The translations under genes were made by a program, and so were the position numbers. The notes below the pieces were generated by a model. The model was not told the origin of the DNA and searched no databases. It saw only the letters and a list, made by a program, of their open reading frames with translations. Of a stretch of 55,978 nt of DNA, positions 34,166 through 42,367 are shown piece after piece. How positions within the stretch are numbered: the first letter of the stretch is position 1; each line of letters opens with the position of its first letter. Source of the stretch: an uncultured Pseudomonadota bacterium (GTDB lineage Bacteria; Pseudomonadota; Gammaproteobacteria; Burkholderiales; Eutrophovitaceae); NCBI GenBank assembly GCA_937983055.1, contig CALJLA010000117.1:1-55978 (forward strand). The letters run 5' to 3'.

Positions 34166-35332
34166 ATGTCGGTACCGGTCAGCTATATCGCACGCAACCT
34201 GTGGACACGGCGGGTCACCACTCTGCTCACCGCCGGTGGCCTGGCGCTGGTGGTGTTCGTCTTCGCGGCAGTACTGATGCTCGATGCCGGTCTCAAGCGC
34301 ACCCTGGTTACCACCGGCGAGCACGATAACGTGGTCGCGATCCGCAAGGGTACACAGACCGAGATCCAGAGCGGACTCTACCGGGACCAGGCGGCAGTCA
34401 TCGAGATGCATCCGGCAGTAGCGCTGGACGCCGACGGCGGCAGGCTGGCAGCCAAGGAAACGGTCGTGCTGATCTCGCTGACCAAGATTGGGCGCGACAA
34501 GCCATCCAACGTGGTGATCCGCGGCACCTCGGCGAACGGCTTTGCGCTGCGCCCGCAGGTCAGGCTGGTCGAGGGCCGGATGTTCCGCCCCGGCGCCTCC
34601 GAAATCGTGGTCGGCTCGAGCGTGGCAGGCAGCTATTCCGGCACCCGAATTGGCGACCGGCTGCGCTTCGCCCAGCGCGAATGGACCATCGTAGGCATGT
34701 TCGATGCCGGCGGCAGCGGCTTCGATTCTGAAATCTGGGGCGACGTCGAACAGTTGATGCAGGCATTCCGGCGCACCGTTTATTCGTCGATGGTGGTGCG
34801 CCTGGGCGACAGCGAACGCTTCGCCGGCTTCAAGGCCGACATCGAGCGCGATCCGCGGCTGTCGCAGGAGGTAAAGCGCGAACGGCAGTTCTACAGCGAC
34901 CAGTCTCGCGCGCTGTCCAAGTTCATCACCATTCTCGGCCTGACGCTGACCAGTATCTTTTCCATCGGCGCGATGATCGGCGCGATGATCACCATGTATG
35001 CCGCGGTGGCGAACCGCGTTCGCGAGGTTGGCACCCTGCGCGCGCTCGGCTTCAAGCGCCGGGAGGTGCTGCAGGCGTTCATGGTCGAGTCGCTGCTGCT
35101 CGCGCTGGCGGGCGGCATTGCCGGGCTGGCCGGTGCATCGCTCATGCAGGCAGCCTCGTTTTCCACCACCAACTTCCAGACCTTCGCCGACCTGACCTTT
35201 GGATTCGTGCTGACGCCGGCGATCGCGGCGCAGACCCTGCTGTTCGCCCTGGCGATGGGCCTGGTCGGCGGTTTCCTGCCCGCGGTGCGCGCGGCGCGGA
35301 TGAACATCGTCGACTCGCTCAGGGCAAGTTGA
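34166..35332 (+). CDS. FtsX/MacB-type ABC permease 2
   Basis: A 388-aa paralogue of the preceding permease, with the same one plus three helix layout and the coupling segment NRVREVGTLRALGFKRREVLQAF. The separate ATPase and two permeases differ from E. coli MacB, which fuses ATPase and permease in one chain. No clear ribosome binding site precedes the ATG. It is the last gene of the operon. The substrate is unknown; drug, peptide or lipoprotein export are all possible. Confidence 0.9.
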   Translation: MSVPVSYIARNLWTRRVTTLLTAGGLALVVFVFAAVLMLDAGLKRTLVTTGEHDNVVAIRKGTQTEIQSGLYRDQAAVIEMHPAVALDADGGRLAAKETVVLISLTKIGRDKPSNVVIRGTSANGFALRPQVRLVEGRMFRPGASEIVVGSSVAGSYSGTRIGDRLRFAQREWTIVGMFDAGGSGFDSEIWGDVEQLMQAFRRTVYSSMVVRLGDSERFAGFKADIERDPRLSQEVKRERQFYSDQSRALSKFITILGLTLTSIFSIGAMIGAMITMYAAVANRVREVGTLRALGFKRREVLQAFMVESLLLALAGGIAGLAGASLMQAASFSTTNFQTFADLTFGFVLTPAIAAQTLLFALAMGLVGGFLPAVRAARMNIVDSLRAS

Positions 35333-35373
35333 GGTCCGCTCGTTCACGCCCGCACCAGTTGAACAGGAAAAAC

Positions 35374-35411
35374 GGACTCTAGGCTCAGGGCATACGAAAA
35401 GCAGCTCTCAC
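35374..35411 (+). repeat. short direct repeat, left copy, flanking dioxygenase-acetyltransferase pair
   Basis: This sequence (starting GGACTC and ending AAAAGCAGCTCTCAC) is repeated with about 75% identity at 36629-36667. The last 15 bases are identical in both copies. The two copies bracket the intradiol dioxygenase and acetyltransferase genes in direct orientation. Confidence 0.5.
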
Positions 35412-35439
35412 TTTCCTTCTTCGGCGGTCTTTGCCACAG

Positions 35440-36045
35440 TTACCCAAGGTCGAGCACGAAATCGAAGCTGGCGGTGCCGCCGAGGCGACCGTCGGCCATG
35501 CGCATCAGCAGGTCCGGACGGAAAATGAAGTCGTCGGCGTTCTCCGGCTCGCCCGGAAAGTAAAGCTGAGTGACCAGCACCGGGCGGTTGGGCGCCTGCA
35601 CCATCACATGGAGGTGGCGAGTACGTCCTGGATAGTTGCCAGGATGCAGGGTCTGCAGGCGATAGCGGCCTTCGCTGTCCGCAAACTGATGGCCGCGAAA
35701 GCGGTAACCCCTAAGATCGTAGCGCCCGCTGCCGTCGCAATGCCAGAAATCCAGCAGCGCGCCGGCAATCGGCTTGCAGTCGGTAGACAATACGCGACCG
35801 CCGATCGCAAGCGAAGCGCCCTGCATTCCGCTGTCCACCAGCGAACGGCGTTGGGGCGAATCCGGCTTGTAAAACGGGCCCGCTGTCTGCCGCGGCGTTG
35901 GCTCGTCGCCCTCACGGCATTCCGGCGTGGCGGCCAGCCCACTGCGTGCAATAAGCACCCCGCCGGCAATCGCCGACAGCGGCAGTACCCCGGCGGCGCG
36001 CAGCATCCGGCGGCGCCCGGGTAATCCATCCGGTTTACGCTTCAT
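35440..36045 (-). CDS. exported intradiol ring-cleavage dioxygenase-like protein
   Basis: A 201-aa protein of the intradiol dioxygenase fold, which cleaves catechol-type rings with Fe(III). The Fe-ligand Tyr is in DGSGRYDLRGYRF and GNYPGRTRHLHVMV, which supply the Tyr and the HxH pair. The N-terminus has a twin-arginine-like signal (GRRRMLRAAGVLPLSA), so the enzyme should be periplasmic; most characterised members are cytosolic. The ATG at 36045 has AGGAGG seven bases upstream, and longer starts run into the overlapping acetyltransferase gene. The length is short for a full two-domain enzyme but fits exported members. Confidence 0.88.
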   Translation of the reverse strand: MKRKPDGLPGRRRMLRAAGVLPLSAIAGGVLIARSGLAATPECREGDEPTPRQTAGPFYKPDSPQRRSLVDSGMQGASLAIGGRVLSTDCKPIAGALLDFWHCDGSGRYDLRGYRFRGHQFADSEGRYRLQTLHPGNYPGRTRHLHVMVQAPNRPVLVTQLYFPGEPENADDFIFRPDLLMRMADGRLGGTASFDFVLDLG

Positions 36046-36563
36046 GGTCTCCTCCTGTGCCCGACGAGCATATCCCTGAATGGATGGGAGTCGGACAGCA
36101 CCACCGAAGTTTCCGCCTGACGGGGCGAAATCTTCCAGTAGCGCGCCAGCAGCCGTTGGCCTTCTTCCGGCACGTTCAGCACGAAGCCGTGCCGCTCGTA
36201 GAACGCAATCGCCCAGTGAGCGGCCGCCCACGTGCCCACCAGCAACGGCGCGGCGGCCTCGGTTCGCAGATGCGCAAGCAGCGCCGAACCGATGCCGCGT
36301 CCGCGCGCTGCGGTTCGCACATAGGCATGGCGAATCAGCGCGGCATCGTCCACCGCTTGCAGCCCCATCACGCCGAGCAGCCGCCCATGCTCGCTCCAGC
36401 CGAAAAAACGCACCTCGGCCGCCAGTTCCTGCCTCAGTTCCGATTCCGGCATGTAGGGTTCGTGCCAGCAATCGTCCGGAATCACGCCGCGGTATGCCTG
36501 GGCCGCGTCGTTGACAATCTCGAGGATCGCCGCGATGTCCCGGTCGTCGCAGGTGCGGATCAT
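36042..36563 (-). CDS. GNAT-family N-acetyltransferase
   Basis: A 173-aa acetyltransferase with the acetyl-CoA-binding motif RGRGIGSALL (about residues 88-97) and the FYERHGF segment near the end of the fold. It overlaps the intradiol dioxygenase start by four bases (ATGA), implying coupled translation. The opening MIRTCDDRDIAAILEIVNDAAQAYRGVIP is characteristic of the group often annotated as phosphinothricin acetyltransferase-like. The real substrate is unknown. Confidence 0.9.
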   Translation of the reverse strand: MIRTCDDRDIAAILEIVNDAAQAYRGVIPDDCWHEPYMPESELRQELAAEVRFFGWSEHGRLLGVMGLQAVDDAALIRHAYVRTAARGRGIGSALLAHLRTEAAAPLLVGTWAAAHWAIAFYERHGFVLNVPEEGQRLLARYWKISPRQAETSVVLSDSHPFRDMLVGHRRRP

Positions 36564-36628
36564 TTGCTCATCTCAGCGCGATAACCGCGGCTTTGAATAA
36601 TGGAGGGCACGCAGGGAAAACGAACACA

Positions 36629-36690
36629 GGACTCGGGATTCGGTATCGGCAAAAAAGCAGCTCTCACCACAGAGCACACAGAGAGCACAG
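36629..36690 (+). repeat. right copy of the flanking repeat plus short ACAGAG repeats
   Basis: 36629-36667 repeats the sequence at 35374-35411. It is followed by CACAGAGCACACAGAGAGCACAGAG, a degenerate ACAGAG/CAC tandem. Such ACAGAG-rich stretches occur as dispersed repeats in many bacterial genomes. They read as a THESTEE-type peptide in one frame, which should not be taken as a gene. Of the surrounding gap 36564-36832, the rest shows only GAACCTGG/GAGCCTAG-like imperfect repeats. Confidence 0.5.
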
Positions 36691-36832
36691 AGGAAAAGCG
36701 GGAGACCATGAACAGATATCTTCGTGACTGCGTGCCTTGGTGTTTTGCTTTTCGTGTTTTCCTGGAACCTGGCGCCTCGAGCCTAGAGCCTGCGTCTACT
36801 TGCTCTCGCGTTTCGCTTTTCCGGGACAGCCA

Positions 36833-37918
36833 TCACGGCTGCCACACTGACGGATGGCAACGCTTATAGTTGGGCGCGTAAGCCGTTTCGGCACCGAGTT
36901 CCCGTGCCGCATGCCAGGCCCAGCGTGGATCGTCCATCATGCCCCGGGCAATGGCGACCAGATCGGCCCGGCCTTCCGCAACGATTGCTTCCGCCTGCCG
37001 CGGCCGGGTGATCATGCCAACCGCCATGGTCGGAATGCCCGTCTCATGGCGAATCTGCTCCGCGAAGCGCACGTTGTAGCCCGGCGCAAATGGAATTCTC
37101 TGGCGCAGGTCGAGCTGCCCCGAAGTGGCGTCGATGAAGTCGCAACCGAGCGCCTTCAGCGCCCGTGCGAACACCAGGGTTTCCTCCGGCGTCCACCCGC
37201 CGTCGATCCAGTCGGTGGCGGACACACGCACGCCCAGGGGTCGATCCTCGGGCCAGGCGGCGCGCACCGCCTGGAATACTTCCAGCGGGAAGCGGATGCG
37301 GTTTTCGGTGCTGCCACCGTACTCGTCGTCGCGCTGATTGGATATCGGCGACAGAAACTCGTGCAGCAGGTAGCCGTGCCCGACGTGCAGTTCTCCGACA
37401 TCGAAGCCCACGCGCGCCGCGCGTATTGCCGCCTCGACGAACTGCTGCCGGATTTCGGCCAGGCCGGATCTTGGCAACGCCTGCGGCACCGGCCAATCAG
37501 GTGCGAACGGCAGAGCGGACGGCGCCAGCGTGGTCCACGAGCCTTCCTCGGGCGTCAGCGGCTTGCCGCCTTCGGCCGGTGTATGCGCCGAGCCCTTGCG
37601 GCCTGCGTGCGCGAGCTGGATGCCCAGCCTGGCCACGCCGTGTCGGCGGCAGAACTCGACAACGCGTTCGAGCGCCCGCTCGTTCTCGTCGCTGTAAAGC
37701 CCGAGGCAGCGGTGCGAGATGCGCCCGACAGCCGACACATGGGTCGCCTCGGTGAACACCAGCCCGGCGGCCCCCATTGCGAATTGCCCAAGATGCATCA
37801 AATGCCAGTCGTTTGCGTTGCCATCGGAGGCCATGTACTGGCACATGGGCGACACGACAATGCGGTTGGGCAGCAGAATGCCGCGCATTTCGAAGGGGCT
37901 GAAGAGTCGGGCGGACAT
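36833..37918 (-). CDS. Old Yellow Enzyme family NADH:flavin oxidoreductase (YqjM-like)
   Basis: A 361-aa FMN-dependent ene-reductase. The opening LFSPFEMRGILLPNRIVVSPMCQYMA contains the Cys of YqjM-type enzymes, with the substrate-contact HH/HN-type sequence LAHAGRKGS, the GYLLHEFLSPISNQR segment and the C-terminal flavin-phosphate site AIARGMMDDPRWAWHAARELG. It reduces activated C=C bonds using NADPH. It lies alone, 269 bases from the acetyltransferase gene. Confidence 0.93.
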   Translation of the reverse strand: MSARLFSPFEMRGILLPNRIVVSPMCQYMASDGNANDWHLMHLGQFAMGAAGLVFTEATHVSAVGRISHRCLGLYSDENERALERVVEFCRRHGVARLGIQLAHAGRKGSAHTPAEGGKPLTPEEGSWTTLAPSALPFAPDWPVPQALPRSGLAEIRQQFVEAAIRAARVGFDVGELHVGHGYLLHEFLSPISNQRDDEYGGSTENRIRFPLEVFQAVRAAWPEDRPLGVRVSATDWIDGGWTPEETLVFARALKALGCDFIDATSGQLDLRQRIPFAPGYNVRFAEQIRHETGIPTMAVGMITRPRQAEAIVAEGRADLVAIARGMMDDPRWAWHAARELGAETAYAPNYKRCHPSVWQP

Positions 37919-37983
37919 ATTCCTGTTATTTGGAGTCTGGGTTCGCCTGATTCTAGCAAGCCGCGTCCGTGCCGCCGCGCAGC

Positions 37984-38012
37984 CAAAAAAACGCGGGGCC
38001 TGGCGCCCCGCG
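37984..38012 (-). terminator. rho-independent terminator
   Basis: CGCGGGGC (37992-37999) pairs with GCCCCGCG (38005-38012) around a five-base loop, followed on the minus strand by seven T residues. It terminates the YHS-like gene at 38040-38297. Confidence 0.8.
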
Positions 38013-38039
38013 CGTTCCCGGAGATAGCAAGGACCCGGG

Positions 38040-38297
38040 TCAAGCCCTGCCGAAGGTCTTATCGGCTTTCTTGATGTTGTCCTCGTAGTTCGAGAAAAAC
38101 TGGTATTTCACCTGATTGTTGCTGAAGCAATAGACTTTGCCGGTGCGGTTGTCGGCAATGAAGTCGGAGCAATCGGTCTTCACCTTCTTGCCCTGGCTCA
38201 GGCCCCATGCGCAGTGTTTGTCGAACTGCGTGTTCGCCATTGCCACCGACGAGCCCAGCGCAAGCGCCGTCGCCACGCCCACATTCAGTACTCTCAT
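38040..38297 (-). CDS. small secreted YHS-like protein, paralogue 1
   Basis: An 85-aa protein with a signal peptide (hydrophobic 3-14, then AMAN) and a YHS-like mature domain: CAWGLSQGKKVKTDCS...GKVYCFSNN...FFSNYEDNIKKA. YHS domains bind metal through Cys residues or sense redox state. Of two ATGs the second (38297) has the correct distance from GGAG; the first (38303) is too close. It is the most divergent of three tandem paralogues and is followed by a strong terminator. The family name is tentative. Confidence 0.8.
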   Translation of the reverse strand: MRVLNVGVATALALGSSVAMANTQFDKHCAWGLSQGKKVKTDCSDFIADNRTGKVYCFSNNQVKYQFFSNYEDNIKKADKTFGRA

Positions 38298-38518
38298 GCT
38301 CATTCTCCAAGTCGTTGCCGACGCGGGTCCACCGGCCATGGACGGCCGGGTGCCCGAGTCACTGTTGAATGGATTTTGAGTAGCGCGGCCGCGTACCCTG
38401 GCGATGGACTGCGGGAATGAAGGCACGGTTCCGCCAAATCGCACGGCGCGAACACGGTCGGGAAAACGGCCGGTGGGGCGACGGGAATCGCACCCTATCC
38501 GGCCGTTGAACGGGCGGC

Positions 38519-38785
38519 TTAGCCGCGGCTGGCGTTCTTTTCGGCAGCCTTCAGATTCTTCTCGAAATTGGTCATGAACTTGACGGCGTTCTGCTGGGTG
38601 CTGAAGCAGAGCTTCTTGCCGCGACCATCAACGAAATGAATCGAACAATCGGTTTGCACTTTCATGCCCTGCGACAGACCGTAGGCACATTGGTCGCCGA
38701 ATTCACCGCGGCCGCCCTCCCCGGCGATGGCCATCGAGGTTGCGAGCGCCAGGCCGGCGGCGATGAGGGTGTTGATTGCACGCAT
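38519..38785 (-). CDS. small secreted YHS-like protein, paralogue 2
   Basis: An 88-aa protein very similar to the copy at 39097-39363. Signal peptide (MRAINTLIAAGLALATSMAIA), then EGGRGEFGDQCAYGLSQGMKVQTDCS, a KKLCFSTQQNAVKF YHS-like segment and a lysine-rich end. The ATG at 38785 has GAGGAG about eight bases upstream. All cysteines of the other copies are kept. Confidence 0.85.
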   Translation of the reverse strand: MRAINTLIAAGLALATSMAIAGEGGRGEFGDQCAYGLSQGMKVQTDCSIHFVDGRGKKLCFSTQQNAVKFMTNFEKNLKAAEKNASRG

Positions 38786-39096
38786 AAGGGTCTCCTCTTT
38801 CAGATCTTTCAGATGGGTACATTGAATCAAAGAACGCTGCTGCAACTCTATTTACGTGGTGAAAGCGATTCCGGATTCAGTGGGCGCTATCGGGCCGCGG
38901 GGGCGAGGCACCCGGCCGCGCCAGACCGGGTCACCGGCTCACTACAAGAGGGGATCTGACTGGCGCAGTCGCGTATCCGGGCGATGGACGGCGTGGGTAC
39001 CAACGCGGATGCGACGTGTTCCGCACGGCAATACGGTGGGTGGAAATGCCGGGGGTGCAGTGAGCACTGCACCCAACCGGCCGGCGCGAGCGCCGC
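38786..39096. other. 311-base gap with a hairpin and duplicated sequence
   Basis: The GGGTGCAGT/ACTGCACCC perfect inverted repeat at 39053-39074 (four-base loop) follows the stop of paralogue 3 and is probably its terminator, though without a T tract. A stretch near 38965 (CGCAGTCGCGTATCCGGGCGATGGAC) resembles sequence near 38385 upstream of paralogue 1, so the intergenic DNA was copied with the genes. No separate gene is supported. Confidence 0.5.
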
Positions 39097-39363
39097 TCAG
39101 CCGCGGCTGTAGGCCGCGCGCGCCTTCTTCAGGTTCTGCTCGAAATTGGTCATGAACTTGATTGCGCTCTTCTGATCCATGAAGCACAGCATGGTCCCGC
39201 GATCGGTGACAAAGTTGATGGAGCAGTCGGTCTGCACCCGCTGGCCCTGGCTCAGGCCATAGGCGCACTGTTCGCCAAACTCGCCCCGTCCACCTTCACC
39301 GGCATATACCATCGATGCGCCGAGCGCCAGCCCGGCCGCGATCAGTGTCGTCATAGCACGCAT
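39097..39363 (-). CDS. small secreted YHS-like protein, paralogue 3
   Basis: An 88-aa secreted protein nearly identical in layout to paralogue 2, with signal peptide ending SMVYA, EGGRGEFGEQCAYGLSQGQRVQTDCS, then GTMLCFMDQKSAIKF and a basic tail. The ATG at 39363 is spaced six bases from GAGGAG; the ATG at 39369 abuts it. The three paralogues are all on the minus strand in a row, each with its own upstream region. Confidence 0.85.
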   Translation of the reverse strand: MRAMTTLIAAGLALGASMVYAGEGGRGEFGEQCAYGLSQGQRVQTDCSINFVTDRGTMLCFMDQKSAIKFMTNFEQNLKKARAAYSRG

Positions 39364-39822
39364 CTTCATCTCCTCACTCAAAGCGTTGATGGAAAACTTC
39401 CTTCCAGCGATTCGCGATACGGCCCGTTCCGCGCGGCAGATGCAGCGGTCTCGACCGGTTTCGGCCCGGTGGTGCGACGCCGAAGCCCGGCTGGATCGTG
39501 TGCCCAGGTCCGCGGTGCCCCGGCGCTGCTGGGGTTCGGCCATTGGACCCGCCTATTGGTCGCGGGTCCCACGAGGCCCTTACAGCACCGGCCGCCCGGC
39601 GTGCGAGGTCGGCGGCAACGCGACCAAAGGAAAACGAAGCCCAATGGGCTCCGCTTCAGGACTTTCCTGACGCCCGGACCGGCTTGCGGCCGCGCGCACC
39701 TTCCCGCAGGCCGCCTGGCGGCACACGTCGCCGGATGGAGACGTTTCGCGGGCACGCACCCGGGAACCGCGACCGCCATGACGACATCAAACCCGCGGAC
39801 AATTCTGGAAGGGGAATCTGCA
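39364..39822. other. 459-base gap with a stable hairpin
   Basis: Between the divergent YHS-like and outer-membrane-like genes I see an eight-base perfect stem GGACCCGC/GCGGGTCC (39545-39552, 39562-39569, nine-base loop) in otherwise GC-rich sequence, and a GAAGCCCAATGGGCTCCGCTTC imperfect palindrome near 39637. A structured RNA is possible. No ORF with a convincing start or family motif. Confidence 0.35.
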
Positions 39823-40341
39823 ATGAATGCCCGCATCAAACGTACCGCAGGTGCCGCGCTGCGAACGGCAGTCGTGGCGCTTGCGCTGGGGACTGCCGTG
39901 TCACCGACGGCCGCGTTCGACAGGGGCTCGTCGAATATCGGTATCACGCTGGGGGCGGGCCGCGCGCTGGATCGAGACTACACCGTCGTGGGCGGCCGTT
40001 TCGGTTACTACGCGGCGGACGGGTTCGAGGTCGCGCTTGCCGGCGAGTTGTGGCGCGGGAACGACCCCGACATCTACAAGCTGACGCCGGAGGTACGCTA
40101 TGTGTGGTACCAGCTTGCGCCGGTTCAGCCTTACGTCGGCGGATTCTATTCGCGCACCGTTTACGACGGCCTGCCGGACCGCAACAGTTATGGCGCGAAG
40201 GGCGGCGCCTATTTTGCCGTCAGCCACAACGCGAGCCTCGGGGTCGGCCTGGTGTACGAGCGCATCGAGAACTGCCAGCGCGCCACTTATCGCAACTGTT
40301 CCCAGACCTACCCGGAGGTCGGCTTCCATGTGAGGTTCTGA
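39823..40341 (+). CDS. outer-membrane beta-barrel-like protein
   Basis: A 172-aa protein with a signal peptide (hydrophobic about 13-27, ending PTAA) and alternating aromatic beta-strand pattern (GITLGAGRALD, VVGGRFGYYAADGFEVALAGEL, VRYVWYQL, VQPYVGGFYSRTV) ending GFHVRF. The C-terminal Phe preceded by an alternating pattern is the usual recognition signal for outer-membrane insertion. Probably an 8-strand barrel of the OmpA/OmpW-like sort. Ribosome binding site GGAAGGGG. The role is unknown. Confidence 0.75.
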   Translation: MNARIKRTAGAALRTAVVALALGTAVSPTAAFDRGSSNIGITLGAGRALDRDYTVVGGRFGYYAADGFEVALAGELWRGNDPDIYKLTPEVRYVWYQLAPVQPYVGGFYSRTVYDGLPDRNSYGAKGGAYFAVSHNASLGVGLVYERIENCQRATYRNCSQTYPEVGFHVRF

Positions 40342-40360
40342 GCCGCGCCGGGGCAGTACT

Positions 40361-41677
40361 TCAGCGAGGTGTTCTGAAGCGATACAGGTCGGCATGGGGC
40401 ACCGTCGGAATGGCCGCGCCCGGCGCCCGGACGGATGCCCACGGCGTGACCCGGCGCCGCCCGTCAAGGTCGAATGTCGCGCGCACGCTCCAGAAATAGC
40501 GCGCCCCCGGCTGCAGTTCGCCATCGATCCGGTGTGCCGGCGCCGGAATACCATCGCGCCGATACACGAGTTCGCCGGGCAGACCCTCGTTTTCCCGAGC
40601 GATGATCACGTCGTAGCGTACGTTGGCCACGCGCGCCATGTCGGCAGGCGCAACGCGGCGATCGGCATCGCGCGGGTACGCCTGCCAGCGCAGTTCCGGT
40701 CGCAGCGAACCGACCTCGCTCCACTCGAACGCCGGCCCGACTAGTCGCTCGCCGCTCAACTGGCCGCGCGTCAGAGGGTAGACAGGCGCCAGACCAAAAG
40801 CCGCCGACAGCGGCCCGGCGGATTGCATGGCGCTGTCCGGAAACGGGTGGAGGCGCAACGCGCTGTCGAAGATCTGCGCGCCCAGCACTGCGTACGCGCG
40901 CGCCAGCGCATCGAGCAGACGCTGACCGCCCCGTGCGGACCATTGCGGCACCGGCAGACGTTCGCCGATATGGACGAAATCGCCCTCGAACAGTCGCGCA
41001 CCGTCTTCAGTGGCCAGCACACGCGCCCTGGCTTTGACCTGCAACTGGAACTCGGCTGAATGCGTGCCCCGGACAAACTCGACGCGCGTCAGCTGGGTTT
41101 CCAGCACCGCCCCGATGCCCGCCGCGCGCAGCATCCGCAGATCGCCGCCGCGGTGCAAATCGGCCACTGCGGCGGTTGGCGCGCGCGCGAGAAACTCCTC
41201 TCCGTGCCGCTCGATATTGAGGGCCACCTCGTCTCGTAGCGCAGCCTGCACTGCGCCAGCGTCGACCGCCTCGCGAAACGCACTTACGGCCCTGTCGATT
41301 TCGGGTCGGCCGGGGGCGATCGCCACGTCGGCGCCTGCGGCGGCAAGCGATGCGCCGCCGCAAAAGCCAATACCGACGATCACCGCGGCACCACATATCG
41401 CACCACTGCAGGTGCTCTTGCCGAACAATTCCGTAATGCATTCGGCCAGCGCATCGAAACCGGCTCCGGCAGCCGCCTGGGCGCGCTGACCGCGCAACGG
41501 ATCGAGGTCGAGGACCGGGATGGCAGGCGCCGCCACGACCAGCACCTCACCGGGCCCGCCCGCGAGATCGGCCGCGGTGGGCACCTGCGGTGCAGTTGCA
41601 CATCCGGCGGACGCCAGCAGCGCCAGCGCCACCATCGGCGCCCGGCATGCGCTTGCGGCTGACCTGGCGACTCGCAT
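40361..41677 (-). CDS. lipoprotein with C-terminal fibronectin-like region, unknown function
   Basis: A 438-aa lipoprotein: the ATG at 41677 has GGGAGGAG upstream and the lipobox is LLASAGC (Cys about residue 26). Residues 65-110 contain a hydrophobic Gly/Ala stretch with several Cys (KSTCSGAICGAAVIVGIGFCGG). The last 110 residues have a fibronectin type III-like pattern (LRWQAYP, VRYDVIIAREN, GARYFWSVRATF). Probably outer-membrane or periplasmic. I recognise no function. Confidence 0.75.
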   Translation of the reverse strand: MRVARSAASACRAPMVALALLASAGCATAPQVPTAADLAGGPGEVLVVAAPAIPVLDLDPLRGQRAQAAAGAGFDALAECITELFGKSTCSGAICGAAVIVGIGFCGGASLAAAGADVAIAPGRPEIDRAVSAFREAVDAGAVQAALRDEVALNIERHGEEFLARAPTAAVADLHRGGDLRMLRAAGIGAVLETQLTRVEFVRGTHSAEFQLQVKARARVLATEDGARLFEGDFVHIGERLPVPQWSARGGQRLLDALARAYAVLGAQIFDSALRLHPFPDSAMQSAGPLSAAFGLAPVYPLTRGQLSGERLVGPAFEWSEVGSLRPELRWQAYPRDADRRVAPADMARVANVRYDVIIARENEGLPGELVYRRDGIPAPAHRIDGELQPGARYFWSVRATFDLDGRRRVTPWASVRAPGAAIPTVPHADLYRFRTPR

Positions 41678-41736
41678 CGCTGGTTCTCCTCCCTTTCGTA
41701 TCATCTTCCCGCCGCCGTGCCTGCGCAAAAGAAAAA

Positions 41737-41754
41737 GGGCGTCCTGGGACGCCC
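41737..41754 (-). terminator. rho-independent terminator
   Basis: GGGCGTC/GACGCCC with a four-base loop. On the minus strand a TTTTTCTTTT tract follows, so it terminates the gene at 41781-42356; a short T run on the other side may give weak activity in the plus direction. Confidence 0.8.
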
Positions 41755-41780
41755 TTATCTCTTGCGCTGCAGCGGAATGC

Positions 41781-42356
41781 TCAGCGTCGCACGATCTCCC
41801 AGCGACCGTCTTTTGCGCGGCAGGCCTGTTGCCGGCCGACGTCGCGCTGCCCCTCCGCCCTCACTTCGAGGGAGAACTCGCGGCATGGGGCATCGCCCCG
41901 GGTAAACGTCGACAACGGCGTGAGGACGAATGTCGCACGGGTGGTCGGGTTTTCCCACATGACCGGCCGGCCGCCGTCGGTCAGCTCGAGCGCATGGCCA
42001 ACGCAGGCACGGTCGCTGTCGTCGATGCGGCGGCCGATCTCGGCGCCGATCACGGCACCGATCACCGAGCCGACCAGAATCGCGACCGGCCGGTCGCGCT
42101 CGCTGCCAACTCGGGCGCCAACCGCCCCACCAACCACGCCACCCAGCACCGCGCCGATCGCCTCGCGGTCGCAGTTGCCGCGAATGACGCCATAGTCAGC
42201 GGGCCAGCGCCGGCCTTCGTATCCCACGTAGGCGGGGTCGCGCTTCTTCCGCCAGCCATGTGCCGGCGCCCAGGGCGGCGGCTCGGCGAATACCGGCTCG
42301 GGCAGACAGACCAGCAACGCCATCACGCACAGCAGCGACCGGGACAGGCTTTTCAT
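41781..42356 (-). CDS. glycine-zipper (2TM) envelope protein
   Basis: A 191-aa secreted protein with signal peptide (ending PVFA) and a glycine-zipper region GAVLGGVVGGAVGARVG and VGSVIGAVIGAEIGRRIDD typical of the SlyB/17-kDa antigen-like group, which spans or associates with the membrane. The C-terminal half holds several Cys (ACVGHALEL, PCREFSLEV, QACRAKDGRW) and an RT0821/Lpp1805-type surface-protein pattern. It is followed by a strong terminator and lies 12 bases downstream of the aldehyde dehydrogenase gene. Confidence 0.8.
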   Translation of the reverse strand: MKSLSRSLLCVMALLVCLPEPVFAEPPPWAPAHGWRKKRDPAYVGYEGRRWPADYGVIRGNCDREAIGAVLGGVVGGAVGARVGSERDRPVAILVGSVIGAVIGAEIGRRIDDSDRACVGHALELTDGGRPVMWENPTTRATFVLTPLSTFTRGDAPCREFSLEVRAEGQRDVGRQQACRAKDGRWEIVRR

Positions 42357-42367
42357 GGCGGCTCCTT

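Noticed and set aside
36600..36869. 89-codon open frame containing THESTEE-type peptide
   Set aside because: It is a reading of the ACAGAG-rich repeat region; no ribosome binding site, no domain and it overlaps the oxidoreductase gene end.
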